Positions 8,162 to 16,014 of a stretch of 64,000 bases of DNA are shown one piece after another. The stretch lies in the NCBI GenBank assembly GCA_964581385.1, contig CAZOOK010000014.1:62001-126000 (forward strand), read 5' to 3'. A model generated the notes under the pieces. It saw nothing but the letters and a program-made list of their open reading frames with translations. It did not search any database and was not told the origin of the DNA. Each line of letters opens with the position of its first letter. Positions within the stretch are counted from its first letter, which is position 1. Origin of the DNA: CAZOOK01 sp964581385. GTDB taxonomy: Bacteria; Pseudomonadota; Gammaproteobacteria; Nevskiales; Nevskiaceae. A program made the translations under genes and the position numbers.

Positions 8162-9144
8162 TTACGCGTCCCCGTTGCATCGCGGGCGGTTTCCGCGTCC
8201 CGGCTGAGAATCATGCCCATCACGGCCATGCGCACGGCGATGCCGTGGCGCACTTGTTCGAGGATCACGGAGCGCTCGTCATAAGCCAGTTCGCCCGCAA
8301 TTTCGACGCCGCGGTTGATCGGGCCCGGATGCATGATGATCGCGTCCGGTTTGAGCCTTTCCAGCCGTGCGCGCGTCAGGCCGTAGTCCCGGTGGAATTC
8401 GCCGGGCGAGGGTAGGAAAGCGCCGCTCATGCGTTCCTTCTGCAGGCGCAGCAGCATGACCACATCGACGCCGTCGAGACCGGTATCGAGATCGCAATAC
8501 GGTTGCGCGCCGAGGGTTTCGATACCCGCCGGAATCAGCGTGCGCGGCGCAATCACGCGGATTTCGCGCGCACCGAGGATGCGCAGCGCGTGAATATCCG
8601 AGCGCGCGACGCGTGAGTGCAGCACGTCGCCGACGATGGCGACCGTCAGTTTAGAAAAATCCGGCCGGTGGCGGCGGATCGTGAACATGTCCAGCAGACC
8701 TTGTGTCGGATGGGCATGGCGGCCGTCGCCGGCGTTGAGGATGGCGACATTCGGTTCGACATGGCTGGCGAAGAAATGCGCGGCGCCGCTGGCTTCATGG
8801 CGGATTACGAACAGGTCCACCTGCATCGCTTCGAGCGTTTTCAGCGTGTCGAGCAGGGTTTCACCTTTGGAAGTGGAACTAGCGGCGACCTGGATGTTCA
8901 GCACGTCGGCGGATAGACGTTTAGCAGCCAGTTCGAATGTGGTGCGCGTGCGCGTCGAAGGCTCGAAAAACAGATTAACGACGGTTTTGCCGTGCAGCAG
9001 CGGTACTTTTTTGCGACTGTCGTCGTCGCCGGCGAATTCCTCAGCGCGATCGAGGATTTCAAGCAGCAGCGCGCGGGGCAGGCCGTCAAGTGTCAACAGG
9101 TGGCGCAACCGGCCGTGCGCATCGAGTTGCAGATCGGCGCTCAT
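8158..9144 (-). CDS. pyrB: Aspartate carbamoyltransferase catalytic subunit
   Basis: 328 residues starting MSADLQLD. The start at 9144 is chosen because it overlaps the ruvX stop by four bases and matches the family N-terminus; the open frame runs further upstream but is low-complexity arginine-rich. Family motifs: the carbamoyl-phosphate loop FFEPSTRTRTTFE, SSTSKGETLLDT, the HPTQGLLDM region and the aspartate-binding VMLLRLQKERM, plus MHPGPINRGVEI. It catalyses the committed step of UMP synthesis from carbamoyl phosphate and L-aspartate. It is followed by a degenerate dihydroorotase, as in class A dodecameric ATCases. Confidence 0.97.
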   Translation of the reverse strand: MSADLQLDAHGRLRHLLTLDGLPRALLLEILDRAEEFAGDDDSRKKVPLLHGKTVVNLFFEPSTRTRTTFELAAKRLSADVLNIQVAASSTSKGETLLDTLKTLEAMQVDLFVIRHEASGAAHFFASHVEPNVAILNAGDGRHAHPTQGLLDMFTIRRHRPDFSKLTVAIVGDVLHSRVARSDIHALRILGAREIRVIAPRTLIPAGIETLGAQPYCDLDTGLDGVDVVMLLRLQKERMSGAFLPSPGEFHRDYGLTRARLERLKPDAIIMHPGPINRGVEIAGELAYDERSVILEQVRHGIAVRMAVMGMILSRDAETARDATGTRK

Positions 9145-9596
9145 GTCGGCACTGCCGCAGTGTCGGTGGCGAGCCATTGTTCGAGGATCAGTCGTGCGGC
9201 CACGCCATCGCGGTCGCCACTGCGGACGCGCCGTTTCATGCGGCCGTCCGCGCGCGCGTTGCGCAGCTCGTCGTCGGCGGCGCGCGACGACAGTCGTTCG
9301 TCGCACAGATGGACGGGCAGCTGATAGCGCGTGTGGATCTGGGTCGCGAAAGCCCGGGCCTGCGCCGTGATCGACTGATCATTGCCCTGCAGATCCAGCG
9401 GCAATCCGACCACGCAGGCCTTCGGGCCCCATTCACGCAGCAGTTTTTCGACCGCGTTCCAGTCCGGTTCGCGGTTGTTGACGATCGCTGGTAGTGGTCG
9501 CGCACGGCCGGTCAGGCGATCACCGACAGCCACGCCGATGCGGCGCGCACCGAAATCGAAACCGAGGAAGATATGTCCGTTCTGGGCTTCGCTCAT
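9141..9596 (-). CDS. ruvX: Putative pre-16S rRNA nuclease RuvX/YqgF
   Basis: 151 residues with an RNase H-like fold: FLGFDFGARRIGVAVGD at the N-terminus carries the first catalytic aspartate, VVGLPLDLQGNDQ the second segment, and CDERLSSRAA the third. YqgF processes the 5' end of 16S rRNA precursor and is essential in many bacteria. The start MSEAQNG at 9596 overlaps the yqgE stop by four bases (ATGA), and its own stop overlaps the pyrB start, so yqgE-ruvX-pyrB-pyrC' is a tight transcriptional and translational unit. Confidence 0.95.
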   Translation of the reverse strand: MSEAQNGHIFLGFDFGARRIGVAVGDRLTGRARPLPAIVNNREPDWNAVEKLLREWGPKACVVGLPLDLQGNDQSITAQARAFATQIHTRYQLPVHLCDERLSSRAADDELRNARADGRMKRRVRSGDRDGVAARLILEQWLATDTAAVPT

Positions 9597-10252
9597 GCGT
9601 GCCCGGCAACGCTGGCGAGATAACCGACGTCGACGCCGAGCAGACGGGTGGCAGCGCGCCAGCGGTCGCTGGCGGTCACTTGGAAGAGGATGCCGCTGTC
9701 CACCGGTGTGTTCAGCCACGAGTTGCGCATGACTTCCTGATCGAGCTGACCGGCACCCCAGCCGGCATAGCCGAGCGCGACGAAGTACTGTGCCGGGCCT
9801 TCGCCACGGCCAATCGCCGCCAGCACATCGCGTGATGTCGTGATGTAGAGATCGTCACCGATCGGCATCGTCGAATCCCAGTTGGCCGGAGCGGTATGTA
9901 CGACGAAACCGCGCTCCGGCTGTACCGGGCCACCCCAGTACACCTGCGGATCTTCGCGCAGCTGGTCACGCGGCAGTCCCATCTGTTCGAGCATATCGCG
10001 CAGGCGCAAGGTCATCGGTCGATTGATGATCAGGCCGAGCGCACCCTTGTCGGAGTGCTCGCACATCAGGGTAACGGTGTGACCGAAGTTCTCGTCATCG
10101 AGACTGGGCATCGCGATCAGGAACTGGTTGGGGAAGTAGCCGCTGTCGGGGGGCGGGCGTTCGCCGGACAGACCCAGATGCAGGGAAGCGGCTTCGGGAG
10201 AAACCGGATCGCGCGGGTCGCCGGCGCTGGTACGGGAGAGTCGGGCAGCCAT
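9593..10252 (-). CDS. yqgE: YqgE/AlgH family protein
   Basis: 219 residues of the YqgE/AlgH family (DUF179): NQFLIAMPSLDDENFGHTV, CEHSDKGALGLIINRPM, VYWGGPVQPERGFVVHT and ALGYAGWGAGQLDQE are all present. Biochemical function is unknown; in Pseudomonas it is called AlgH after an alginate-regulatory phenotype. Family members usually start within a few residues of NQFLIAMP. Here the only conventional start codon gives about 40 extra N-terminal residues, with no GTG or TTG between. A palindromic mobile-element remnant ends four bases before this ATG, so it may have separated the gene from its original leader and ribosome-binding site. Confidence 0.9.
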   Translation of the reverse strand: MAARLSRTSAGDPRDPVSPEAASLHLGLSGERPPPDSGYFPNQFLIAMPSLDDENFGHTVTLMCEHSDKGALGLIINRPMTLRLRDMLEQMGLPRDQLREDPQVYWGGPVQPERGFVVHTAPANWDSTMPIGDDLYITTSRDVLAAIGRGEGPAQYFVALGYAGWGAGQLDQEVMRNSWLNTPVDSGILFQVTASDRWRAATRLLGVDVGYLASVAGHA

Positions 10253-10256
10253 GTGC

Positions 10257-10525
10257 TAGGGCCTGTTCACAATGATCCGATCGCTGCGCCGGTCCTGGAG
10301 AGGGCGCAGTGCAAGGAATGAGCGACGCCGTGTACTGAAGTACATCAGGAGCGAGTGACGCGGCAATGCGCCCTCTCCAGGACCGGCCCTTCGGGTTGTC
10401 GCCAAAAATGCCACCATGCCGCGTTGCTCCTCGCTCATGTACCTCGGTACACCACGCTCGTCGCGCCTTGCCTGACGGCATTTTTGGCGACAACGCAGCG
10501 ATCGGATCATTGTGAACAGGCCCTA
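10257..10525. mobile_element. MITE-like palindromic element with 32-bp perfect terminal inverted repeats
   Basis: The outer arms 10257-10288 and 10494-10525 are perfect inverted repeats of 32 bp. Between them lie two more perfect inverted repeats: 10288-10308 with 10367-10387 (21 bp) and 10395-10412 with 10477-10494 (18 bp). The whole 269 bases can therefore fold as a cruciform with two side hairpins. The loops of the two inner hairpins are imperfect reverse complements of one another. The element begins and ends with TA, consistent with insertion at a TA dinucleotide as seen for IS630/Tc1-mariner-derived MITEs such as Correia elements; TA could equally be part of the repeat. It has no reading frame of its own. 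Confidence 0.8.
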
Positions 10526-10585
10526 AGTATTCCGTCTGCCTGCCGGGAACACAAGGCTCTGTTTTTTCATGCGTGGTTACTCCAG

Positions 10586-11146
10586 TTACGTTTCCTGGCT
10601 AGGTTTCACTGTCGGGCTTTTGGCCAGGGCCAATTCCGCAAGAACGCGTTGTGTGGCGATGCCGGTGGCGATGCCGAAAATCAGCGACGCCAGCAACAGT
10701 GGCGGCAGCAACCGCGCCAGCCCTGGATGCGGGATGAGCAGCCAGCGCGCAAGCGCGAACTGGCCGCAGATATGCGCCTGCGCCGCCAGTGTCGACAAGC
10801 CCACGGGCGAGAGTGTCCAGCGCTTATCAATGTGCGCGCCAATGCGGTTATAGCTGGCGCCGAGCGCGAGGGCGGCTAGCGCGGCGCCGGCACCGGCGCA
10901 TGCCAGCCAGAATCCGGGCGCCAGAAAACTGCCGGTGACCAGACTGCCGACGACTATGCGCAGCAGCGTCACTGCTGTTGCAGCGCGCCAGCCATGACGC
11001 AGCAGCACGATGAGTGTGACGACATTGGCGAGCCCCGGTTTGACGCCCGGCAGCGGGCTGGGGAAGCCGGATTCGATGACGTTGATCGCAACCGCCAGCG
11101 CGGCGTAGCCGGCGATGAGGCGATCCTGCGGGGTGACGGTGGGCAT
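10586..11146 (-). CDS. Gx transporter family protein (HepS/HppA-like membrane protein)
   Basis: 186 residues, very hydrophobic, with about five or six predicted membrane segments. SGFPSPLPGVKPGLANVVTLI near residues 25-45 is the signature of the family annotated as heptaprenyl diphosphate synthase component I or Gx transporter (PF07456). Homologues usually lie beside ApbE and a NusG-domain-II protein, as here. The start MPTVTPQD at 11146 is chosen because it follows the preceding stop by 16 bases and the membrane segment begins soon after. The family resembles ECF-type substrate-binding components, so a role in flavin or precursor supply is plausible but unproven. Confidence 0.8.
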   Translation of the reverse strand: MPTVTPQDRLIAGYAALAVAINVIESGFPSPLPGVKPGLANVVTLIVLLRHGWRAATAVTLLRIVVGSLVTGSFLAPGFWLACAGAGAALAALALGASYNRIGAHIDKRWTLSPVGLSTLAAQAHICGQFALARWLLIPHPGLARLLPPLLLASLIFGIATGIATQRVLAELALAKSPTVKPSQET

Positions 11147-11162
11147 TGCTCGCGAGCCGCCG

Positions 11163-11522
11163 TCAATGGCTGATCGCGTCGACGGCGGCGGCTCGTGTCC
11201 CGACCAGTCGGATCGATACCCCGTTCGGTACGCAGGCGGCGGTGTCACCGCTGTGTTCCAGCCAGCCGGCATGCAGGCAAACCTTGTTAGGGCAGGGACT
11301 GGCGACGAAGCGCACCCGCCCCGATTCGATGCGCAACTGGGAGTCGCCCAGCCGACCGTGCACCGCGATGTCACGATCCTCATCGAGCGGATAGCGTCCG
11401 ACGAGCGCGTTGCCCGCGCGTATCTCGACCCATCCGGCTGCCTGTGAGGACCAGGTCAGCGCGAAAGCGCCGCCGATGGCGGCTGCGCAAAGCGCAATAG
11501 CCAGCAGGTCGGCGCGCGTCAC
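11163..11522 (-). CDS. NusG domain II-containing membrane-anchored protein
   Basis: 119 residues starting with GTG that overlaps the apbE stop (GTGA). There is one N-terminal membrane helix (about residues 5-25), then a small beta-rich domain: GWVEIRAGNALVGRYPL, a CPNKVCLHAGW motif and CVPNGVSIRLVG. This is the NusG_II (PF07009) family, unrelated in function to transcription factor NusG, exported to the periplasmic side and regularly found with ApbE. The two conserved cysteines (CPNKVC) could bind metal or form a disulfide. Its function is not known. Confidence 0.8.
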   Translation of the reverse strand: MTRADLLAIALCAAAIGGAFALTWSSQAAGWVEIRAGNALVGRYPLDEDRDIAVHGRLGDSQLRIESGRVRFVASPCPNKVCLHAGWLEHSGDTAACVPNGVSIRLVGTRAAAVDAISH

Positions 11523-12589
11523 GGCACGATTTTGGCGGTGATACCGGGTGTCAATTGCAGTCGCCGCGCGAGTGTAGCGGTCGCCGTGACTTGACCTTGG
11601 GCGTCGACGGTGACCACTTGATCCAGTCCGAGCCGCCGCGCCAGTTCGCGCCAGTGTTCGGGGCCGGCGACGAACAGTGCGGCGCCGCCGGCATCGGCGA
11701 GCGTGGCGTCGGCGTGGACCACCGTTACCGATTCGAAACCGCGCGCCGGAACCCCGGTTTCGGGATCGAGAATGTGGCAATAGCGCTGGCCCTGATATTC
11801 AAAATAGCGCTCGTAATCGCCATGGGTGTTGACCGCTTCGTCGCCGACGTCGAGCGTGGCGAGAAAGCGCTGGCCGAGCTCCGCGCGCGGATGCCGGATG
11901 GCAATGCGCCAGGCGCGTTCGCCGCGCCGGCCGCGCGCGGCGAGATTGCCGCCGGCATCGACGATGGCGTCCGTAAAACCATCCACACGCAGGCGGGACA
12001 GAGCTTCATCTACCGCGGCGCCCTTGGCGATCGCGCCGAAATCCCAGGTGACGCCGATCGCGGCGCCGTAGCGATCGCTTTCGTCATAGGGCGCGGCCGC
12101 GTGTAACGCCGCCAGTGCCGAATCAATGTTCGCGCGGTCGGGCGGCGCGGTCGGCAGGCGCGCAGTGTCGTCGAAGCCCCACAGTCGCACCAGCGTGCCG
12201 ATGCGCGGCTCGAACCGGCCGCCGCTGAGTTCGCGAATCTGCCATGCGCGCGCGAACAGGGCTCGCATGGGTGATGGAATCACAATGCTCTTGCCAGCGG
12301 CCAGGGTCTGATTGAGCGTCGCCAGCGTGCCGTCACCCCAGGGATTCCAGCTGCGGTCGAAGTCGTGGAAGAAAGCTTCGACAGCGGTGGCGGCTTTCGC
12401 GGCCGCCGGGCGGTCTTTCGGGGTTGCCAGATGAATCGACACGCTGACCTGCGTGCCCATCGCCAGAAATTCCTGTCGCAGCAGCAGCGGATCGGCTTCA
12501 TCTGCCGGATGACGGTGTGTGGGTCGCAATCCCAGCCACAGCACCAATGCCGCGAACAGCAGCGCGGCGGCGATGCGGCGCAGCGTCAA
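11519..12589 (-). CDS. apbE: FAD:protein FMN transferase (ApbE family)
   Basis: 356 residues with an N-terminal hydrophobic signal or anchor (about 5-20). The ApbE core is clear: FLAMGTQVSVSIHL, WDFGAIAKGAAVDEA, AIVDAGGNLAARG, VNTHGDYERYF, YCHILDPETGVPA and TLADAGGAALFV near the end. ApbE transfers FMN from FAD to a threonine or serine of exported or membrane flavoproteins such as NqrB/C and RnfG. None of these targets is in the window, and the residue usually reading ALST is ADAGGAALF here. Overlaps gshB by four bases (ATGA). The downstream NusG_II and Gx-transporter genes are its usual companions. Confidence 0.92.
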   Translation of the reverse strand: MTLRRIAAALLFAALVLWLGLRPTHRHPADEADPLLLRQEFLAMGTQVSVSIHLATPKDRPAAAKAATAVEAFFHDFDRSWNPWGDGTLATLNQTLAAGKSIVIPSPMRALFARAWQIRELSGGRFEPRIGTLVRLWGFDDTARLPTAPPDRANIDSALAALHAAAPYDESDRYGAAIGVTWDFGAIAKGAAVDEALSRLRVDGFTDAIVDAGGNLAARGRRGERAWRIAIRHPRAELGQRFLATLDVGDEAVNTHGDYERYFEYQGQRYCHILDPETGVPARGFESVTVVHADATLADAGGAALFVAGPEHWRELARRLGLDQVVTVDAQGQVTATATLARRLQLTPGITAKIVP

Positions 12590-13539
12590 GCGGCTGCCGC
12601 CAGCCGCCGCTCGATGGCGGCGATCGCCAGACCGCCGATGTCGGTGCCGAAGGCGGCGTCGATTTCGCGCGCGCAGGTGGGGCTGGTGACGTTGATTTCG
12701 GTCAAATAGTCGCCGATCACATCGAGTCCGACGAACAGCAGTCCACGCGCGCGCAAGTCGGGACCGACCTGCTCCGCGATCCAGCGGTCGCGTTCGGTCA
12801 AGGGTCGCGGTTCGCCGCGCCCGCCGGCGGCAAGATTGCCGCGCGTCTCGCCATCCTTCGGAATGCGCGCGAGGCAGTAAGGAACCGGCTCGCCGTCGAC
12901 CATGAGAATGCGTTTGTCGCCGTCCTTGATCGCCGGCAAATATTTCTGCGCCACAATGGTGCGCGCGCCGTTGCTGGTCAGCTGTTCGATGATCGCGCCG
13001 AGGTTGCGGCCGGTCGGATCGACGTGAAAGATGCCCATGCCACCCATGCCATCGACTGGCTTGTAGATCACGTCACCGTGCTCGGCGTGGAAAGCGCGCA
13101 ACGTCGTTTCGTCGCGCGAAAACAGCGTGGGCGGCGTGCACTGTGGAAATTTGGCGATGAAGAACTTCTCGTTGCAGTCGCGCAGCGCGTTCGGCTTATT
13201 GACGACGAGGCAGCCGGCGTCCTCGGCACGCTCGAGGGTATAGGTCGCGGTGATGTATTCCAGATCGAACGGCGGATCCTTGCGCATCAGGATGACCGGC
13301 AGCTCGCCGAGTCGCACGGTTCGCGCATCGCCGAAATCGAACCAGTGCTTCTTGTCGTCATGAACGGTCACTTCCCGCGCGCAACCCCAGGCGACGCCGT
13401 CGCGCAGCCATAGGTCCGTCGCCTCGAAATACAGCAGCGACCAGCCGCAGCGCTGCGCCGCCAGCATCAGCGCCAGCGTCGTGTCTTTGTACGGTTTGAT
13501 GGACCCGATTGGGTCCATAACAATGCCGAGTGTCTTCAT
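12586..13539 (-). CDS. gshB: Glutathione synthetase
   Basis: 317 residues, typical for proteobacterial GshB (about 315). It starts MKTLGIVMDPIGSIKPYKDTT, as in the family, and has the ATP-grasp elements DVIYKPVDGMGGMGIF, VVNKPNALRDCNEKFF, VAQKYLPAIKDGDKRILMVDG and the C-terminal FVGLDVIGDYLTEINVTSPT. It joins gamma-glutamylcysteine and glycine with ATP. gshA lies 15 bases upstream on the same strand, so both steps of glutathione synthesis are one unit. The neighbourhood beside the pil chemosensory genes is conserved in Pseudomonas. Confidence 0.97.
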   Translation of the reverse strand: MKTLGIVMDPIGSIKPYKDTTLALMLAAQRCGWSLLYFEATDLWLRDGVAWGCAREVTVHDDKKHWFDFGDARTVRLGELPVILMRKDPPFDLEYITATYTLERAEDAGCLVVNKPNALRDCNEKFFIAKFPQCTPPTLFSRDETTLRAFHAEHGDVIYKPVDGMGGMGIFHVDPTGRNLGAIIEQLTSNGARTIVAQKYLPAIKDGDKRILMVDGEPVPYCLARIPKDGETRGNLAAGGRGEPRPLTERDRWIAEQVGPDLRARGLLFVGLDVIGDYLTEINVTSPTCAREIDAAFGTDIGGLAIAAIERRLAAAA

Positions 13540-13554
13540 CTGGAATTTTCGCCG

Positions 13555-14871
13555 TCAGGCCGGCAGGAGCGCCGGCTGGGCACGGTTCTCGACGGCGTGT
13601 TTCTGCTCGCGTGCTGCTGCTACCAGCGCCAGGCGCGCAACGACTCCATACGCGTAGAAACGATTGGGACGTTCATCCGGCGCCTTGGAACAATCGGGAT
13701 GGCTGCACGGTTCGGCGAACGCAATCTGGCGGAACTGCGCGCCGGGAGCGTTGAGGTTTTCCTGATTGGAACGGCCACCGTGTACGCGGTAGAAACCGCC
13801 AACGACAAAGTGGTCGATCATGTAAACGACGGGTTCGGCGGTGGCTTGTTCCTCGCCCCAGCGCTCGAACGTGTAAACCCCCTCCTGAATGATGGCACCA
13901 GTGACCTCGTTGCCTTCCTTACTCGATGCCATCTTCTTGCGCGTGTCGCGATTGAGGTTGCGGATGTCATCCACGCTGCGCACCGTCATCACGCCCATGC
14001 CGTAGGTGCCGGCGTCGGCCTTGACGATGACAAAGGGTTCTTCGCGCACGCCGTATTCCTTGTACTTTTCGCGCAAATCCTCGAGCAGCAGCTCGACGTT
14101 GGCGGCAAGGCATTCCTCGCCTTCGCGCTTCAGGAAGTTGATCTTGCCGCAATTGCGGAACAGGGGATCCACCCACCACGGATCGATGCCCAGCAGCTTG
14201 CCGAACTCGGCGGCCACCTCGCGGTAAAAGCCGAAATGCTGCGATTTCAGGCGTTCGCTCCAGCCCAGCCCGAGCGGCGGCAACACCGGCTGCCGCAGGT
14301 TTTCGAGAATCGGCGGGCGTCCGGCCGACAAATCATTGTTGAGCAAGACCACGCAGGGTTTGAAGCCGTCGAGGTGGACGCGATCGCCCTCGCGCTGGAT
14401 GGGTTCCAGCCGCAGTTCCCGGCCCGAAGCGAGTTTCACTGTTTCCGGCGCTGTCAGGTCGGCGCGCAACGAACCGAGCCGCACCCGGTAGCCAGCCTTC
14501 TGCACCAGCGCTTGCAAGGTCGCCACGTTTTCAAGATACGGCGCGTTGCGCGTATGGTTTTCGGGCACCAAAAGTATGTCACAGGCCGAAGGCATCACGC
14601 GCTCCAGCGCGGACTGGAGCGCATGGACACAGAGGCTGTCGAACGCCGGATTCAGGTTATTGAAGCCGCCGGGGAACAGGTTGGTATCGACCGGCGCCAG
14701 CTTGAAACCGGCATTGCGCAGATCGACCGAGCCGTAGAATGGGGCCGGCGCCAACCGCCATTGGCTGCGGAACCAGGCTTCGATATCGACCGCGCGCTCC
14801 AGCAGCAGCGATTCGAAACGCAGCAGCGGGGCCGTCGCGGCGGTGGTCAGATTGGGCACGGTGTCGTACAT
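13555..14871 (-). CDS. gshA: Glutamate-cysteine ligase, Acidithiobacillus-type (ATP-grasp-like GshA)
   Basis: 438 residues. The sequence matches the proteobacterial group first described from Acidithiobacillus ferrooxidans (TIGR02049), not the classical E. coli GshA: FYGSVDLRNAGFKLAPVDTN, LFPGGFNNLNP, VPENHTRNAPYLENV, PFVIVKADAGTYGMGVM, GGFYRVHGGRSNQENLNAPG are all characteristic. It makes gamma-glutamylcysteine and pairs with gshB immediately downstream. It is transcribed away from pilG, with a 162-base divergent region between the two starts. Confidence 0.93.
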   Translation of the reverse strand: MYDTVPNLTTAATAPLLRFESLLLERAVDIEAWFRSQWRLAPAPFYGSVDLRNAGFKLAPVDTNLFPGGFNNLNPAFDSLCVHALQSALERVMPSACDILLVPENHTRNAPYLENVATLQALVQKAGYRVRLGSLRADLTAPETVKLASGRELRLEPIQREGDRVHLDGFKPCVVLLNNDLSAGRPPILENLRQPVLPPLGLGWSERLKSQHFGFYREVAAEFGKLLGIDPWWVDPLFRNCGKINFLKREGEECLAANVELLLEDLREKYKEYGVREEPFVIVKADAGTYGMGVMTVRSVDDIRNLNRDTRKKMASSKEGNEVTGAIIQEGVYTFERWGEEQATAEPVVYMIDHFVVGGFYRVHGGRSNQENLNAPGAQFRQIAFAEPCSHPDCSKAPDERPNRFYAYGVVARLALVAAAREQKHAVENRAQPALLPA

Positions 14872-15033
14872 TTTGAGTTCACCGATTAAAGGGCGCCATA
14901 GATTAGCCGAAAGCCTACCGAGAATCGGCTCACGTGTGCGGGCTTCACTGATTGTGTTAAAACATGACTTTAGAGTCGCCTGCTTGAAGAAATTTTTGCG
15001 GCCAGCCGAACGGCTTCCTAAGGGGAGAGAATA

Positions 15034-15438
15034 GTGTCTACGACAGCCACGGAGGAGAACGCCGGCGTCAAAGTGATGGTCATTGACGACAGTCAGACCA
15101 TCCGGCGAACGGCGGAATCACTGCTGACTAAAGAAGGCTTTGCAGTAGTCACGGCCGCCGACGGGTTCGAAGCCCTCGCCAAGGTCGCGGATTACCAGCC
15201 GGACATCATTTTCATCGACATCATGATGCCGCGGCTCGACGGCTATCAGGCTTGCGCACTGATCAAAAGCAATCAGCGCTACCGGCAGACGCCGGTGGTC
15301 ATGCTTTCTTCCAAGGATGGTTTGTTCGACCGCGCGCGAGGCCGCATCGTCGGCTCCGATGAGTATCTGACCAAGCCGTTCACGCGCGACGAACTGCTTG
15401 GAGCGGTGAGAGCGCACGTCAAGAAGGCAATCAGCTGA
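15034..15438 (+). CDS. pilG: Response regulator PilG (stand-alone receiver)
   Basis: 134 residues, one receiver domain. It carries the acidic pair in KVMVIDDSQTIRRTAE, the phospho-acceptor aspartate in IIFIDIMMPRLDGYQ and the lysine in DEYLTKPFTRDE. Position ahead of pilI and chpA and the sequence identify PilG, the Chp receiver that promotes pilus extension and cAMP synthesis in Pseudomonas. A GTG start (reading MSTTATEE) follows AAGGGGAGAGAATA, a strong ribosome-binding site. First gene of a plus-strand operon pilG-pilI-chpA-chpC, with only 10 bases before pilI. Confidence 0.92.
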   Translation: MSTTATEENAGVKVMVIDDSQTIRRTAESLLTKEGFAVVTAADGFEALAKVADYQPDIIFIDIMMPRLDGYQACALIKSNQRYRQTPVVMLSSKDGLFDRARGRIVGSDEYLTKPFTRDELLGAVRAHVKKAIS

Positions 15439-15448
15439 GGGCTGGCTC

Positions 15449-15994
15449 ATGTCCGTTGATCTCGCGGCGCTGCGCGATTCACCGTATGACGCACTTGCCG
15501 AACTCGAAGCACGTGTGCGCGATGCGCGCGTCGATATCGTTGCCGGCCAGTCGGCGGTATGGATTGGCCTGGGTTTCCGTATTCGTGACACTTGGTGCGT
15601 AGTGCCGCGTGAAGATGTGCGGGAAGTCATTACTCCGCCGCGCCTGACACGCGTGCCTGGCTCGAAGACCTGGCTGCTCGGCGTGGCCAATGTGCGTGGC
15701 AGCCTGCTGCCGGTTACCGATCTCGGGGAAGTGCTCGGCATGCCGCACGGGATACCGATACGCCAGAGCCGCGTGCTCGTATTCAATTCCGAACGTGTCC
15801 CGGCTGGGTTTATGGTTGATGAAGTGGTCGGTTACCGACAGTTTTTACCGTCGGATCAGCGGCATGAATTCATATCGGAGGCGCCGAATCTGGCGCCCTA
15901 TCTGCTTGGCGCATTTGCGCGCGATGGCCGCCTGTGGCTGGTGGTCTCGTTGCACAAGCTCGCGGCCGCGCCGGCTTTCATTAGCGCAGGGTGA
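15449..15994 (+). CDS. pilI: CheW-like adaptor PilI
   Basis: 181 residues, a single CheW domain: VWIGLGFRIRDTWCVVPREDVREVI, then PGSKTWLLGVANVRGSLLPVTDLGEVLG, and SRVLVFNSERVPAGFMVDEVVGYRQF. It couples receptor PilJ to kinase ChpA. An N-terminal helical extension of about 30 residues precedes the CheW fold, as in Pseudomonas PilI. It ends about 20 bases before the chpA start. Confidence 0.92.
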   Translation: MSVDLAALRDSPYDALAELEARVRDARVDIVAGQSAVWIGLGFRIRDTWCVVPREDVREVITPPRLTRVPGSKTWLLGVANVRGSLLPVTDLGEVLGMPHGIPIRQSRVLVFNSERVPAGFMVDEVVGYRQFLPSDQRHEFISEAPNLAPYLLGAFARDGRLWLVVSLHKLAAAPAFISAG

Positions 15995-16014
15995 ACGGGA
16001 GGCGGAGCGCATCC

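Noticed and set aside
13597..14889. A 430-residue plus-strand frame opposite gshA
   Set aside because: Antisense shadow of a clearly identified gene; no start site or domain.
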